From Hyphomicrobiales bacterium (GTDB taxonomy: Bacteria; Pseudomonadota; Alphaproteobacteria; Rhizobiales; Rhizobiaceae): a stretch of DNA of 64,000 bases. The position numbers and the translations under genes were made by a program. The notes under the pieces were generated by a model. That model saw only the letters and a list, made by a program, of their open reading frames with translations. It was not told where the DNA came from and searched no databases. The DNA lies in contig UBMI01000026.1 in assembly GCA_900466475.1 (NCBI GenBank), forward strand, positions 62,001 through 126,000, written 5' to 3'. This document shows, in pieces, positions 55,501-63,396 of this stretch (position 1 is the stretch's first letter; each line of letters opens with the position of its first letter).

Positions 55501-56044
55501 TCCCGTTTCCTTCCTGCGTGAAGAGCTAGGCAGGACGGGTGTGACGCGCAATGTCGATCTGCTTCGCGTTGCGAATGGGAGGCGCGTGATCATCGCGGGA
55601 TTGGTGCTGGTGCGCCAGCAGCCGGGTTCCGCGAAAGGTGTGATCTTCATGACGCTGGAGGACGAGACCGGCGTTGCCAATGCCATCGTCTGGAAGAAAG
55701 TCTTCGAAAAATACCGCGCCGTGGTCATGGGCGCCCGGCTCGTGAAAATCTATGGCAAATTACAAAGCCAGAGCGGCGTCATCCATACCGTTGTCGAACA
55801 TATCGAGGATATGACGCCGCTGCTCGGTATCCTTCAGCGAGAGACGAAACGCTTCGGCGTTAGCGAACGCTCGGACGAGGTGTTGCGCGCGACACAGGAT
55901 CACCGGCAGCGGAAGGAGGCGGATAGCCTGGCGCGGGACAACCTGCTCAGGAAGATCGGCGAGAAAAGACCATCTGAGAGGGCGAGGGATGGTGATATCG
56001 CGGAGACCGCGAGCGTGATGCCGCGCGGGCGCAATTTCCACTGA
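52565..56044 (+). CDS. dnaE2: Error-prone DNA polymerase DnaE2 (ImuC)
   Basis: C-family polymerase for translesion synthesis after DNA damage. The 1159-residue product has an N-terminal PHP domain (FFEIGAKTNFSFLEGAS), the catalytic aspartates in EPPDIDVDFEHERRED (about 405-420), FQIESRAQMSMLPRL, FQEQAMQIA, and a C-terminal OB-fold (VTRNVDL to VIWKKVFEKYRAV). It is shorter than replicative DnaE1 and lacks its C-terminal tail. A stretch near 54480-54900 is noticeably AT-richer than the rest. Confidence 0.96.
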   Translation: MRPEPAFFEIGAKTNFSFLEGASKPEEMVVQAACLKLGGLGIADRNSVAGVVRAHAQAQQLEERYRNRDAILAEAKKKGKTEIIFDPIRVQPGARLVFSDRTPDVLAYPCNRKGWANLCRLLSAGNLKEEAVKGTCILTEAELIEWGDEMMLALVPDRAVVNDPGCQPALEEYLDRFRKRFRKAFFMALSPAYDGRDRQAFAVLSMLAARNRVPLIATNQPLYHDTERRPLSDIVIAIREHVEISEAGFLLAPNAERYLKDSREISRIFRDYPDAVENAQLFFGKLSFSLNELKHNYPPENDPGETPQETLERLTRAGAIKRYPDEIPKKVDEQIAYELDLIKRKNYASYFLTVHKIIHHARHVLKVLCQGRGSAANSVICYCLEITEVDPTKTTLLFDRFISMDRDEPPDIDVDFEHERREDVIQSIYKRYGHEHAGLTAAVTSYRTRSAGREVAKAFGLSEDVQSAISSLVWGWSEDNLSERDAKAAGLDMKDRVTWNVLKYASELLSFPRHLTQHVGGFVITRDRLDEVVPIMKTAMPDRYMIEWDKDDLDNVQILKVDVLALGMLTCLRRAFTLLELHYDVKKTLADLGNKEHGEEGEPVYDMMGRADTLGVFQIESRAQMSMLPRLKPRVFYDLVIEVAIVRPGPIQGNMVHPYLKRRELRDKNLPIEYPSEKLKTVLERTLGVPLFQEQAMQIAITAADFEPAEADRLRRSMATFKRTGTIDSFQKRFVDGMIKNGYDPEFAEQCFNQIKGFGEYGFPESHAASFALLVYASSWLKAYYPDVFCAAMLNSQPMGFYAPAQLVRDAREHGVKILPADINLSNWECTLEEAAFEPAAIDFRHGEMRDIIKTRHAVRLGLLQIKGVSSKDMGKLIENRGERYHSVRDLWLRSGLQKSVIERLADADAFQSIGLSRRQALWAVRALDVKSATEELPLFEKVRHIDLQPEPAAKLPDMLPGEQVIEDYRYLSLSLKGHPVSFLREELGRTGVTRNVDLLRVANGRRVIIAGLVLVRQQPGSAKGVIFMTLEDETGVANAIVWKKVFEKYRAVVMGARLVKIYGKLQSQSGVIHTVVEHIEDMTPLLGILQRETKRFGVSERSDEVLRATQDHRQRKEADSLARDNLLRKIGEKRPSERARDGDIAETASVMPRGRNFH

Positions 56045-56153
56045 TTGATCCTCGCGGCCTGGAAATTGATGCTTCTTAAGGACTTACGAACAAGCTCGCC
56101 AGTGTGTGATGTCCCGCTGCTGAATCGTGATCGAATGAGGGTCGCGAATTTTC

Positions 56154-56159
56154 TTGACA
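56154..56159 (+). promoter_or_regulatory. Candidate -35 element for bfd-bfr
   Basis: TTGACA stands 58 bases before the bfd start. A -10 is unclear (GATAGT at 56188 is the nearest, with over-long spacing). No Irr or RirA-type box is evident nearby. Confidence 0.3.
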
Positions 56160-56216
56160 GTTCCTATCTTCTTTTGCAGAAAACACGATAGTAAGTGTCA
56201 TGTTTGGAATGAAGAC

Positions 56217-56528
56217 GTGCTCGTCTGCAGTTGCAATTACATAACCGACAAGGAAATCCGGGACGTTATCAACAATCTTCTCGATGAAGATTGCTGGCAG
56301 CTTATCGTACCTGCGAAGGTCTATCACGCCATGGCCAAGCGCGGCCGTTGCTGCGGTTGCTTCCCGAACGTTGTCGATATCATCATCCGGACAACCGAAG
56401 ATTATCATGCCCGTCGCCACTCGACGGAGGCCGAAATATTTGATTTCATGTCCCGCTTGAAACAATTCCACGAGGAAAACAGGAGAGCGGACATTGAAAG
56501 GCGACAAAAAGGTCATCGAGCGGCTTAA
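56217..56528 (+). CDS. bfd: Bacterioferritin-associated ferredoxin
   Basis: [2Fe-2S] protein that reduces bacterioferritin so that stored iron is released. From GTG 56217 the 103-residue product has VCSC near the N-terminus and CCGCFP further on, supplying four cluster cysteines, within a BFD-like helical domain (about 3-55), then a charged helix. GGAATGA precedes the GTG. The frame opens earlier at 56154, but that overlaps the promoter region. It overlaps bfr by 35 bases. Confidence 0.88.
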   Translation: MLVCSCNYITDKEIRDVINNLLDEDCWQLIVPAKVYHAMAKRGRCCGCFPNVVDIIIRTTEDYHARRHSTEAEIFDFMSRLKQFHEENRRADIERRQKGHRAA

Positions 56529-56979
56529 CGAGGCCCTCTTTCTAGAGCTCGGTGCAGTCAACCAGTATTGGGTTCATTATCGCCTTCTTGAAGATTGGGG
56601 TTATACCAAACTCGCCAAGAAGGAGCGCGCCGAATCGATCGAGGAAATGCACCATGCCGACCGCCTGGTCGCGCGTATCATCTTCCTCGAAGGCCATCCC
56701 AATCTGCAGACGCTTGCACCGCTGCGCATCGGTCAGAACGTCAAGGAAGTGCTGGAAGCCGATCTTGCCGGAGAATACGACGCCCGCACCGCCTACAAGA
56801 AGTCTCGCGACATCTGTCATGACGCCGGCGATTACGTTTCCATGAAGCTCTTCGAAGAGCTGCTGGCAGACGAAGAAGGCCATATCGATTTCCTCGAAAC
56901 CCAACTCGATCTGCTCGAGAAGATCGGTGAAGCCAAATACGGCCAGCTCAACGCAGACTCGGCGAACGAAGCCGAGTAA
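56494..56979 (+). CDS. bfr: Bacterioferritin
   Basis: 24-subunit iron-storage shell with haem between subunit pairs. The 161-residue product has the ferroxidase residues in LELGAVNQYW, EEMHHAD and DEEGHIDFLE, and the haem-ligand methionine in EEMHHADR (Met52). The start is TTG 56494 (read as Met, then KGDKKVIE) with AGGAG upstream, inside the end of bfd, so ferredoxin and bacterioferritin are coupled. A terminator follows. Confidence 0.95.
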   Translation: MKGDKKVIERLNEALFLELGAVNQYWVHYRLLEDWGYTKLAKKERAESIEEMHHADRLVARIIFLEGHPNLQTLAPLRIGQNVKEVLEADLAGEYDARTAYKKSRDICHDAGDYVSMKLFEELLADEEGHIDFLETQLDLLEKIGEAKYGQLNADSANEAE

Positions 56980-57002
56980 TTCACCATCGACATCCTATCT
57001 CG

Positions 57003-57035
57003 GCCGGTCGCCTTTCAGGCGGCCGGCTTCGTTTA
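57003..57035 (+). terminator. Terminator after bfr
   Basis: GCCGGTCGCC (57003-57012) pairs with GGCGGCCGGC (57018-57027), with one wobble pair, followed by TTCGTTTATT. Confidence 0.78.
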
Positions 57036-57065
57036 TTGCGTATCGATGACAGCTTCGTTTGACGC

Positions 57066-57599
57066 TCAGTCTTCCGGGGTCAGGCCGGAAAGGTGACGGA
57101 ATTCCGCCACGACCCGTTCATAGACAATGCGCTTGAAGGGAACAATCAGGCCCGGCAGTTCCTCCATCGGCTTCCACTCCCAGGCGTCGAATTCCGCCTC
57201 ATGGCCGCCGGGAGGCGGGTTGATGGCGACCTCGCTTTCATCGCCTTCGAAGCGGAAGGCAAACCAGCGCTGCGTCTGGCCGCGATACTTGCCCCTTAAG
57301 CCGATGCCGATCAGTTGCGGCGGCAGGTCGTAATTGATCCAGTCTTTCGCCTCGGCAAGCAGCGTCACGGTCCGGATGCCGGTCTCTTCGTAAAGTTCGC
57401 GATAGGCCGCTTCCAGCGGGTCCTCGCCCTTGTCGATGCCGCCTTGGGGCATCTGCCAGAGCTGCGGCGAGCCGTCATATTCCGAATTGCCGTCAGGGAT
57501 GCGCCGTCCGGCCCAGACAAGGCCCTCGCGGTTCAGGATCATTACGCCGACGCAGGGGCGATAGGGCAGGTCCTCGGCTTTTACAGTCGCCTGGCTCAT
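57066..57599 (-). CDS. rppH: RNA pyrophosphohydrolase
   Basis: Nudix hydrolase that removes pyrophosphate from mRNA 5' ends, starting decay. The 177-residue product has the full Nudix box GGIDKGEDPLEAAYRELYEE, followed by TGI, and PYRPCVGVMILNREGLVW at the N-terminus, with QMPQGG before the box as in RppH/IalA. It follows the polysaccharide deacetylase gene by 12 bases. The close homologue IalA is the Bartonella invasion-associated protein. Confidence 0.93.
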   Translation of the reverse strand: MSQATVKAEDLPYRPCVGVMILNREGLVWAGRRIPDGNSEYDGSPQLWQMPQGGIDKGEDPLEAAYRELYEETGIRTVTLLAEAKDWINYDLPPQLIGIGLRGKYRGQTQRWFAFRFEGDESEVAINPPPGGHEAEFDAWEWKPMEELPGLIVPFKRIVYERVVAEFRHLSGLTPED

Positions 57600-57611
57600 G
57601 GTTCTCTCCGC

Positions 57612-58811
57612 TCAGGGATTCTTGGGGTCGTTGACGAGTGCTGCAACGCCGACAATCTCAATGCCGCGCATGGCCGCTTCCTCGCTCCATTTGGAGATCG
57701 CGTCAATGCTCTCGTCGAAAGCCGAGGCAACACCGATTGCTTGGCCGTTGCGGCGAGCGATACGCTCCAATTCGTCGAGTTTCTGCAGGATCGTGTTCAC
57801 GTCGACCTGGCTGTCCAGTTGCAGATCGGCGAAAGCATAAGGAAGCTCCGTGCCTTTGGCCACCGCAGCCGTCTTGGATTGTGCCGAAGTGCCATCGTCG
57901 AGGAACAGCAGCCCGCGCTTTCCGATATCGCGCATGATCGGCTCCATGGCCTTTGGATCCGAGAGGAAACGTCCGCCCAGGTAGTTCATGATGCCGGTAT
58001 AATTCGTGATCTCGCCCATGGACCGGTGCAGGCTTTCGATATTGCGTGCCACTGGCTTCGAGGTCAGCAGCGTATCCGGGCCTGGATCATTTGCCGGGTA
58101 ATCGAATGGTTCCAGCGGCACTTGCAGCAATATTTCATGGCCGCCGCGACGGGCATCCTGCATCCAGCGCTGCAGGCTGTTGCCGCTGGCGGCAAAGGCG
58201 AAAGTGATTTCTTCCGGCAATTGCTTGATGGCGCGCTGCGTGCCGGTCTGGCTGAGACCGAGGCCGCTGAGGACGATCGCGATGCGTGTGCCGCGCGTGC
58301 CGGACCAGGGACGCGCATATTGATCCATCGGCCGCTTGCCGTCGGGGCCCGTGATCGGCAGCCGGCCGAAGGGCGTATCTTCCAGCAGATTGTCGTTGGG
58401 GATGGCGGCCATGCGGGGATCCTGGCCCATCTGCATGGCGTCGACCAGAACCGGGCCGTTGTCGTCGCGTGGGCGCGGACTGTACTTGGTTACGACGGAG
58501 CCGTCTCCGGTCACCATGCGTTCCACGTTGGCGCCCGAGCTCGGTTCTGAGCGTGGCATGCCGTTTGCTGTCTGATTGCCCGAGGCCGGCGGTTGCTGGA
58601 TCGTGTCGGTCGGCGGAGCGGCCGTGACATCCTGCGATGCCGGCGGTTTCGACCGCTCGAGGCCGTCGTCGTGAAATGCCGTGTAAAGAGAAAACCCGCC
58701 GATCGCGACAAGACAGATGCTCGCGACTATCTGCCCGATCCGCAATATGCCGGGGCGTTTGCGCGCAGCCTTACGGTTGCGGCCTAGGGGTGCATGCAGG
58801 TCCGTTCCCAA
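57612..58811 (-). CDS. Divergent polysaccharide deacetylase family protein
   Basis: A 399-residue protein with an N-terminal membrane anchor (about 25-46), a Pro/Ser-rich linker and a divergent polysaccharide deacetylase domain (RIAIVLSGLGLSQTGTQRAI, HEILLQVPLEPFDYP, GIMNYLGGRF, LLFLDDGTSA). The start is TTG 58811. It sits in the order ctpA-this gene-rppH seen across rhizobia. Its substrate is unknown; a role in envelope glycan handling alongside EnvC and CtpA is an inference. Confidence 0.88.
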   Translation of the reverse strand: MGTDLHAPLGRNRKAARKRPGILRIGQIVASICLVAIGGFSLYTAFHDDGLERSKPPASQDVTAAPPTDTIQQPPASGNQTANGMPRSEPSSGANVERMVTGDGSVVTKYSPRPRDDNGPVLVDAMQMGQDPRMAAIPNDNLLEDTPFGRLPITGPDGKRPMDQYARPWSGTRGTRIAIVLSGLGLSQTGTQRAIKQLPEEITFAFAASGNSLQRWMQDARRGGHEILLQVPLEPFDYPANDPGPDTLLTSKPVARNIESLHRSMGEITNYTGIMNYLGGRFLSDPKAMEPIMRDIGKRGLLFLDDGTSAQSKTAAVAKGTELPYAFADLQLDSQVDVNTILQKLDELERIARRNGQAIGVASAFDESIDAISKWSEEAAMRGIEIVGVAALVNDPKNP

Positions 58812-58848
58812 TTCCTTGCCCGCTCCAAAACCGGGAAACAGCAGAAAG

Positions 58849-58880
58849 TTTCAAGGCCGGACAATCGCCCGGCCTTGAAA
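58849..58880 (-). terminator. Terminator after ctpA
   Basis: TTTCAAGGCCGG (58849-58860) pairs perfectly over 12 bases with CCGGCCTTGAAA (58869-58880). It separates ctpA from the downstream deacetylase gene. Confidence 0.82.
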
Positions 58881-58888
58881 TCGAAGAA

Positions 58889-60211
58889 TTACTTGGCGAC
58901 CACGGCCTTTTCAGGGTCCGGCGGGAAGGACGGATCGGTCTTCTTGCCGCGCAGCAGGTCGAGTGCGTAGTTGAGCTGGACGTCGTCCTTTGGATCCGGC
59001 GGGACATAGGCGACCGAGCCCGAACCTTCCTCAGTCTCGCTTTGGCCCTTGATGTGGCCGCGCAGGGCGGATTCGCCCTCGGTCACCATCTTGCCCTGGA
59101 GATCGGCCGGAAGGGGCTCTTCCACCTTGATGTCAGGCGTAATGCCGGTGCCCTGGATCGAGCGACCCGATGGCGTATAGTAGAGCGCCGTCGTCAGGCG
59201 CAGCGCGCCGTTTTCGCCGAGCGGAATAATCGTCTGGACGGAGCCTTTGCCGAAGGAGCGGGTGCCGAGAACGGTGGCACGACGCAGATCCTGCAGGGCG
59301 CCGGCAACGATTTCCGACGCGGAAGCCGAACCGCCGTTGATGAGAACGATGAGCGGCTTGTGGTCGGTCAGGTCACCAGGGCCGGCATTGAAGCGGCGCG
59401 TCTCATCTGGATTGCGGCCGCGGGTGGATACCACTTCACCGCGCTCCAGGAAGGCATCGGATACGTTGATCGCCTGATCGAGCAGACCGCCGGGATTGAG
59501 ACGCAAGTCAAGAACGAAGCCCTTGAGTTTGTCGGCAGGAACGGTCGCCTTGATCTTCTGGATCGCCTTTTCGAGATCTGGATAGGTCTTTTCGGTGAAG
59601 GAGATGACGCGCAGGTAACCGACATCATCCTCGACGCGCGACTTAACGGCCTGGACAGCAACGACGTCACGCACGATCGTCAGTTCGATCGGCTTGTCAG
59701 CGCCCTTGCGGATCAGCGTCAGCTTGATTGGCGTGTTGACGGCGCCGCGCATCTTCTCGACGGCGTCTTCGAGCTTCAGCCCGCGGACGGACTGGCCGTC
59801 GATCTCGGAAATATAATCGCCGGCGAGAACGCCAGCCTTGGCAGCCGGAGTATCGTCGATCGGGGTGATGACCTTGACGAGCTCGTCTTCCATGGTGACT
59901 TCGATACCGAGGCCGCCAAACTCACCCTTGGTCTGGGTGCGCATGTCTTCGGCGTCCTTCGCATTCATGTAGCTGGAATGCGGATCGAGCGAGGACAGCA
60001 TGCCGTTGATGGCGCTCTCGATCAGCTTGTCCTCGGCCGGCGGCGTTACATATTGCGCACGCACGCGTTCGAAGACGTCACCGAATACCGAAAGCTCCTT
60101 ATAGGTCGATGCTCCCGCCGCCTCTGCAGGCACGCCTGCGGAGTAAATGACGCTCATCGCGGTCGCGCCCATCAGTGCGCCGACCAGAACAAGAGAAGCC
60201 CTACGAATCAT
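58889..60211 (-). CDS. ctpA: Carboxy-terminal processing protease CtpA
   Basis: S41-family periplasmic serine protease with a PDZ domain. From ATG 60211 the 440-residue product has a signal or anchor segment (MIRRASLVLVGALMGA), a PDZ domain with GGLGIEV (about 95-165), the catalytic serine in NGGSASASEIVAGAL (near 295) and the lysine in RSFGKGSVQ (near 320). The C-terminal tail is Glu/Pro-rich. The frame opens 46 codons earlier inside envC. It overlaps the end of envC by 11 bases. Confidence 0.94.
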   Translation of the reverse strand: MIRRASLVLVGALMGATAMSVIYSAGVPAEAAGASTYKELSVFGDVFERVRAQYVTPPAEDKLIESAINGMLSSLDPHSSYMNAKDAEDMRTQTKGEFGGLGIEVTMEDELVKVITPIDDTPAAKAGVLAGDYISEIDGQSVRGLKLEDAVEKMRGAVNTPIKLTLIRKGADKPIELTIVRDVVAVQAVKSRVEDDVGYLRVISFTEKTYPDLEKAIQKIKATVPADKLKGFVLDLRLNPGGLLDQAINVSDAFLERGEVVSTRGRNPDETRRFNAGPGDLTDHKPLIVLINGGSASASEIVAGALQDLRRATVLGTRSFGKGSVQTIIPLGENGALRLTTALYYTPSGRSIQGTGITPDIKVEEPLPADLQGKMVTEGESALRGHIKGQSETEEGSGSVAYVPPDPKDDVQLNYALDLLRGKKTDPSFPPDPEKAVVAK

Positions 60212-61640
60212 TGCGTGCCTTTCCAGTGTCTTTGGCGGTCCACCACGGTCGGGAATCGACCGGTTTACCGTCCTTTCGAAACTCAATGTAAAGCGTTGGC
60301 CGATCTGTTTCCAGCGCCAATGCGGTTGCGCTTGCCACTCTTTTAGCACCCATCACGGCCAGCGGTTCGCCGGAGAAAACGAATTTTCCCTGACGAGTGC
60401 TGATCGTATCCATGCCTGAGATAACCAGGTGGTATCCGTCGCCAGCGTCGAGGATGATCATCTGGCCATAGCTGCGGAAAGCGCCGGCAAAAACCACCAG
60501 CCCGTCAGCAGGCGCAGTCACCACCGTTTCCGGATTGGTCGCAACAGTCATTCCCATGGCCTCGTGTCCGGTGCCATCGGCATCTCCGAACTGGCGCAGA
60601 ATATCGCCCGCCACAGGCAACTCCAGCTTCGCCTTCAATTCTCCGAAGGGATATGCGGGCGCAATGCGGTTTTTATCGGGCACTCCGCTGTCGGCCAGGG
60701 CCTTTGCCTGGGCGCGCTGCTCGTCGGTCAGGAGCTTGCGGTTTTCCTCTGCCTGCCGGGCGGCAGCGGCGGCGTCGCGCACGGAGGCGATCTCCGTTTC
60801 CATCGAGGCAACGAGGCTTTCGAGCGTCGTTGCCTTGCTTGCCAGTTCCTGGGATCGCTGCTTCTCGGCTTCCAGTTCGGCGGCATTGGTGCGGCTCAGC
60901 TTGTCGTTTTCGGCAAGCAGCAAGTCCATGCGCCGCTCCTCCTCCAGGCTGTTTGCCATGGTGATGGTCAGATCTTCCTTCTCCTTGGCGCTTGCCGTCT
61001 GCAATGCTGAAAGATTGGCAAGATCGGCCGCCAGCTTTTCGGTCTCCTTGCGGATGCCCGGAACGACGGCGCCGAGCAGAATAGCGCTGCGGACCGAGGC
61101 AAGGGCGTCGTCGGGTGTGACGAGAAGGGCGGGCGGCGGGTTGCGGCCCATACGCTGCAAGGCGGCAAGGACCTCGGCCAAAACGCCGCGGCGCTCGTGC
61201 AGCGAACGGCGAATGCCGTCTTCCTTGACGCCGATGTCAGCGAGCTTCTTTTCGCTGTCGAGAATCTTGCCTTCCAGGGATTTCCGGCGGGCGGCGGAAT
61301 CGATCAGCGCCTGTCGAATGCTTGCGGTGCTCTTTTCCAGATTGTCGATGCTGCTTTGAAGCTCGCTCACCTTGTCCGAGGAGAGGTTGATCGTCTTCGA
61401 CAGCTTGTCGAGTTCGGCCCGCGTCTCGTCGCGCTTCTTCGCCAGTTCGGCCGCGGGGTCAGGTGGCGGTTGCTCGGCTGACGTGACCGGGGCGGTCTGT
61501 TCGGCTGCTGCGGGCGGAGGCGGCGCGTCCTGCGCCTGTACGGCAAAGGGGTTTCCCGAAATGGCAATGACGGCCGCACCGAGCCCTGCGGCAACGGCCG
61601 GCAAAAACAGGCGGGATCGCTTGGGGGCAGCTCTCGTCAT
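60201..61640 (-). CDS. EnvC-like murein hydrolase activator
   Basis: A 479-residue periplasmic protein with a signal peptide, a Pro/Ala-rich stretch, long coiled-coil helices (about 65-300) and a C-terminal M23/LytM domain. The zinc motifs of active M23 peptidases (HxxxD and HxH) are degenerate: GHEAMGMT and YHLVISGMD. This is typical of EnvC proteins, which activate amidases rather than cut peptidoglycan themselves. It is upstream of and coupled to ctpA. Confidence 0.9.
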   Translation of the reverse strand: MTRAAPKRSRLFLPAVAAGLGAAVIAISGNPFAVQAQDAPPPPAAAEQTAPVTSAEQPPPDPAAELAKKRDETRAELDKLSKTINLSSDKVSELQSSIDNLEKSTASIRQALIDSAARRKSLEGKILDSEKKLADIGVKEDGIRRSLHERRGVLAEVLAALQRMGRNPPPALLVTPDDALASVRSAILLGAVVPGIRKETEKLAADLANLSALQTASAKEKEDLTITMANSLEEERRMDLLLAENDKLSRTNAAELEAEKQRSQELASKATTLESLVASMETEIASVRDAAAAARQAEENRKLLTDEQRAQAKALADSGVPDKNRIAPAYPFGELKAKLELPVAGDILRQFGDADGTGHEAMGMTVATNPETVVTAPADGLVVFAGAFRSYGQMIILDAGDGYHLVISGMDTISTRQGKFVFSGEPLAVMGAKRVASATALALETDRPTLYIEFRKDGKPVDSRPWWTAKDTGKARNDS

Positions 61641-61764
61641 GCGTGTCGGGGTTTACTCGTTCAAATCGCCCGGAACCTAAGCTGATTTGGGGCCGTTGGC
61701 CAGAAAGTTTGAAGGAGAAGAGATCGTCACGCAAAACACGGCTGCGTGAGTGTTTTTGGCCGCG

Positions 61765-62247
61765 TCACACACGATGGTAGGGGTGGCCGGAAAGGATGGT
61801 CACCGCCCGATAGAGCTGTTCGGCTATCAGCGTGCGGACGATCTGATGAGGCCATGTCATCTTGCCAAGGCAAAGGGTCATGTCGGCCCTGTCGTAGAGG
61901 GAAGGATCGAGGCCATCGGCGCCGCCGATCGCGATCGTCAGGTCGCGTTTGCCCTGATCGCGATAGGTGCCGAGGAGATTGGCGAAAGCTTCGCTGTCCA
62001 GCGCCTTGCCGCGTTCATCGAGGAGAATGAGGATGCTGCCTTCAGAGAGCGACTTCTGCAGCATGGCCGCCTCCTCACGCTTGCGGGTCTCCGCATTGGA
62101 GGCGCGGCTTTCAGCCACTTCGGCGATGCGAGAGAATTCCAGGCCAACCGCAGGGCCGGCCTTGGCAAAACGGTCGAAATAGCGGGCCGCAAGATCCTTT
62201 TCGGGGCCGGACTTCAGCCGACCCACCGCAAAAAGACCAATCCGCAT
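61765..62247 (-). CDS. rlmH: 23S rRNA (pseudouridine1915-N3) methyltransferase RlmH
   Basis: SPOUT-class methyltransferase acting on 23S rRNA pseudouridine 1915. The 160-residue product has LILLDERGKALDSEAFA, IAIGGADGLDPSLYDRAD and the C-terminal TWPHQIVRTLIAEQLYRA then HPYHR, all diagnostic. It follows rsfS by a 119-base gap that contains a 7-base-pair GGCCAGC/GCTGGCC hairpin (62298-62319). Confidence 0.95.
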   Translation of the reverse strand: MRIGLFAVGRLKSGPEKDLAARYFDRFAKAGPAVGLEFSRIAEVAESRASNAETRKREEAAMLQKSLSEGSILILLDERGKALDSEAFANLLGTYRDQGKRDLTIAIGGADGLDPSLYDRADMTLCLGKMTWPHQIVRTLIAEQLYRAVTILSGHPYHRV

Positions 62248-62366
62248 TCATCCACTCCTGCTATGCCGCGCTTCAAGAAGCGCAATGTGGACTTACCGGC
62301 CAGCGATCGAAAGCTGGCCCGGCCAGTTACCACGTCTCAGGCGCCGGGCGAATGCCGGGCTGCCTG

Positions 62367-62810
62367 TCAGTGCCGCGTTTCCTCGTCCATATCCGGAGCC
62401 GCCCACATCTTTTCGATGTTGTAGAACTCGCGAATTTCGGGACGGAACACATGCACGATTATGTCACCGGTGTCGATGAGGATCCAGTCACCGCCTTCCT
62501 GACCCTCGACGCGGGCTGTACCGAAACCCTCGTCCTTGAGATCAGTCAGAAGATGATCGGCGATCGCCATGACGTGCCTGTTCGAGCGGCCGGAGACAAC
62601 AACCATGTAGTCTCCCAGCGCCGATTTTCCGGCAATGTTGATGGTGACGATATCTTCAGCTTTGGAGTCCTCGAGGCTGACGAGGACGGCTTCCAGAGCA
62701 CGGGCGGCGGCATCGGCGCCACGTTCCGAACCCTTCGGGAGAACGGCAAGCGTTTTTCCCTTGGCGTGTACTGTTGTCAGTGCTTTCCCTTTCCTGGAAT
62801 GACAAACCAT
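62367..62810 (-). CDS. rsfS: Ribosomal silencing factor RsfS
   Basis: Binds ribosomal protein L14 and blocks 30S-50S joining in starved cells. The protein has LEDSKAEDIVTINIAGKSAL, GDYMVVVSGRSNRHV, GDWILIDTGDIIVHVF and EIREFYNIEKMW. The longest likely ATG is at 62810 but has no ribosome site. A CTG at 62780, preceded by AGGAAAGGG, would start at the family-like sequence TTVHAKGKTLAVLPKG and may be the true start. nadD would be expected upstream but is not in this gap. Confidence 0.92.
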   Translation of the reverse strand: MVCHSRKGKALTTVHAKGKTLAVLPKGSERGADAAARALEAVLVSLEDSKAEDIVTINIAGKSALGDYMVVVSGRSNRHVMAIADHLLTDLKDEGFGTARVEGQEGGDWILIDTGDIIVHVFRPEIREFYNIEKMWAAPDMDEETRH

Positions 62811-62920
62811 GCACAACACAGATCCGGCGTCACCGGATCATGGTTAAGATAGGCATCAAACCATTAACGTTTCAAGACGCGGCGCAGCGCGCAAACGGCC
62901 AAAAGCCGCATTTGGCGTCA

Positions 62921-62936
62921 CGAAATCGAGATTTCG
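62921..62936. promoter_or_regulatory. Inverted repeat upstream of modE
   Basis: CGAAATC and GATTTCG flank GA. It lies about 85 bases before modE and may be an operator. It does not look like the E. coli ModE site. Confidence 0.35.
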
Positions 62937-63018
62937 ACCCCAGGTCGAATGGAGTTGCGATGTACAGCGTCTGCGGTCGGGCGTAAAGTGCCGATAATGT
63001 CTCCAAATTCCGACCGAT

Positions 63019-63396
63019 ATGACCGAACCCGCCAAAAATTCCCTTACGCCCGTCCTGCGAATCACCTTTCCCGATGACGATCGCCTCGGCCGCGGCAAGA
63101 TGGAGCTGCTCGAGCATATCCGCGAGACAGGTTCGATCTCGGCTGCCGGCCGCGCAATGGACATGTCCTATCGCCGCGCATGGCTGCTTGTTGCCGAGAT
63201 GAATCGCATGTTCAAGGCTCAGGTGGTTGAATCACAGCGCGGCGGCCAGAAGGGCGGCGGTGCGGCATTGACGCCATTCGGGGACCAATTGCTAGCGCGC
63301 TTTCGCAACATGGAAAAAACCGTGCGCAGCAGTCTTGCCGACGATCTCACCTGGCTGGAAAATAACCGCAATCCGCAGCCGGACGACCGGCGTTGA
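63019..63396 (+). CDS. modE: ModE-type winged-helix regulator (DNA-binding domain only)
   Basis: A 125-residue protein with the ModE/LysR-type winged helix-turn-helix: LLEHIRETGSISAAGRAMDM, SYRRAWLLVAEMNRMF and GGGAALTPFGDQLLARF. It lacks the two C-terminal molybdate-binding (MOP) domains of classical ModE, so molybdate sensing must work differently or it is a shortened form. It is convergent with modC, whose stop codon abuts its own (TGA|TCA). Confidence 0.85.
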   Translation: MTEPAKNSLTPVLRITFPDDDRLGRGKMELLEHIRETGSISAAGRAMDMSYRRAWLLVAEMNRMFKAQVVESQRGGQKGGGAALTPFGDQLLARFRNMEKTVRSSLADDLTWLENNRNPQPDDRR

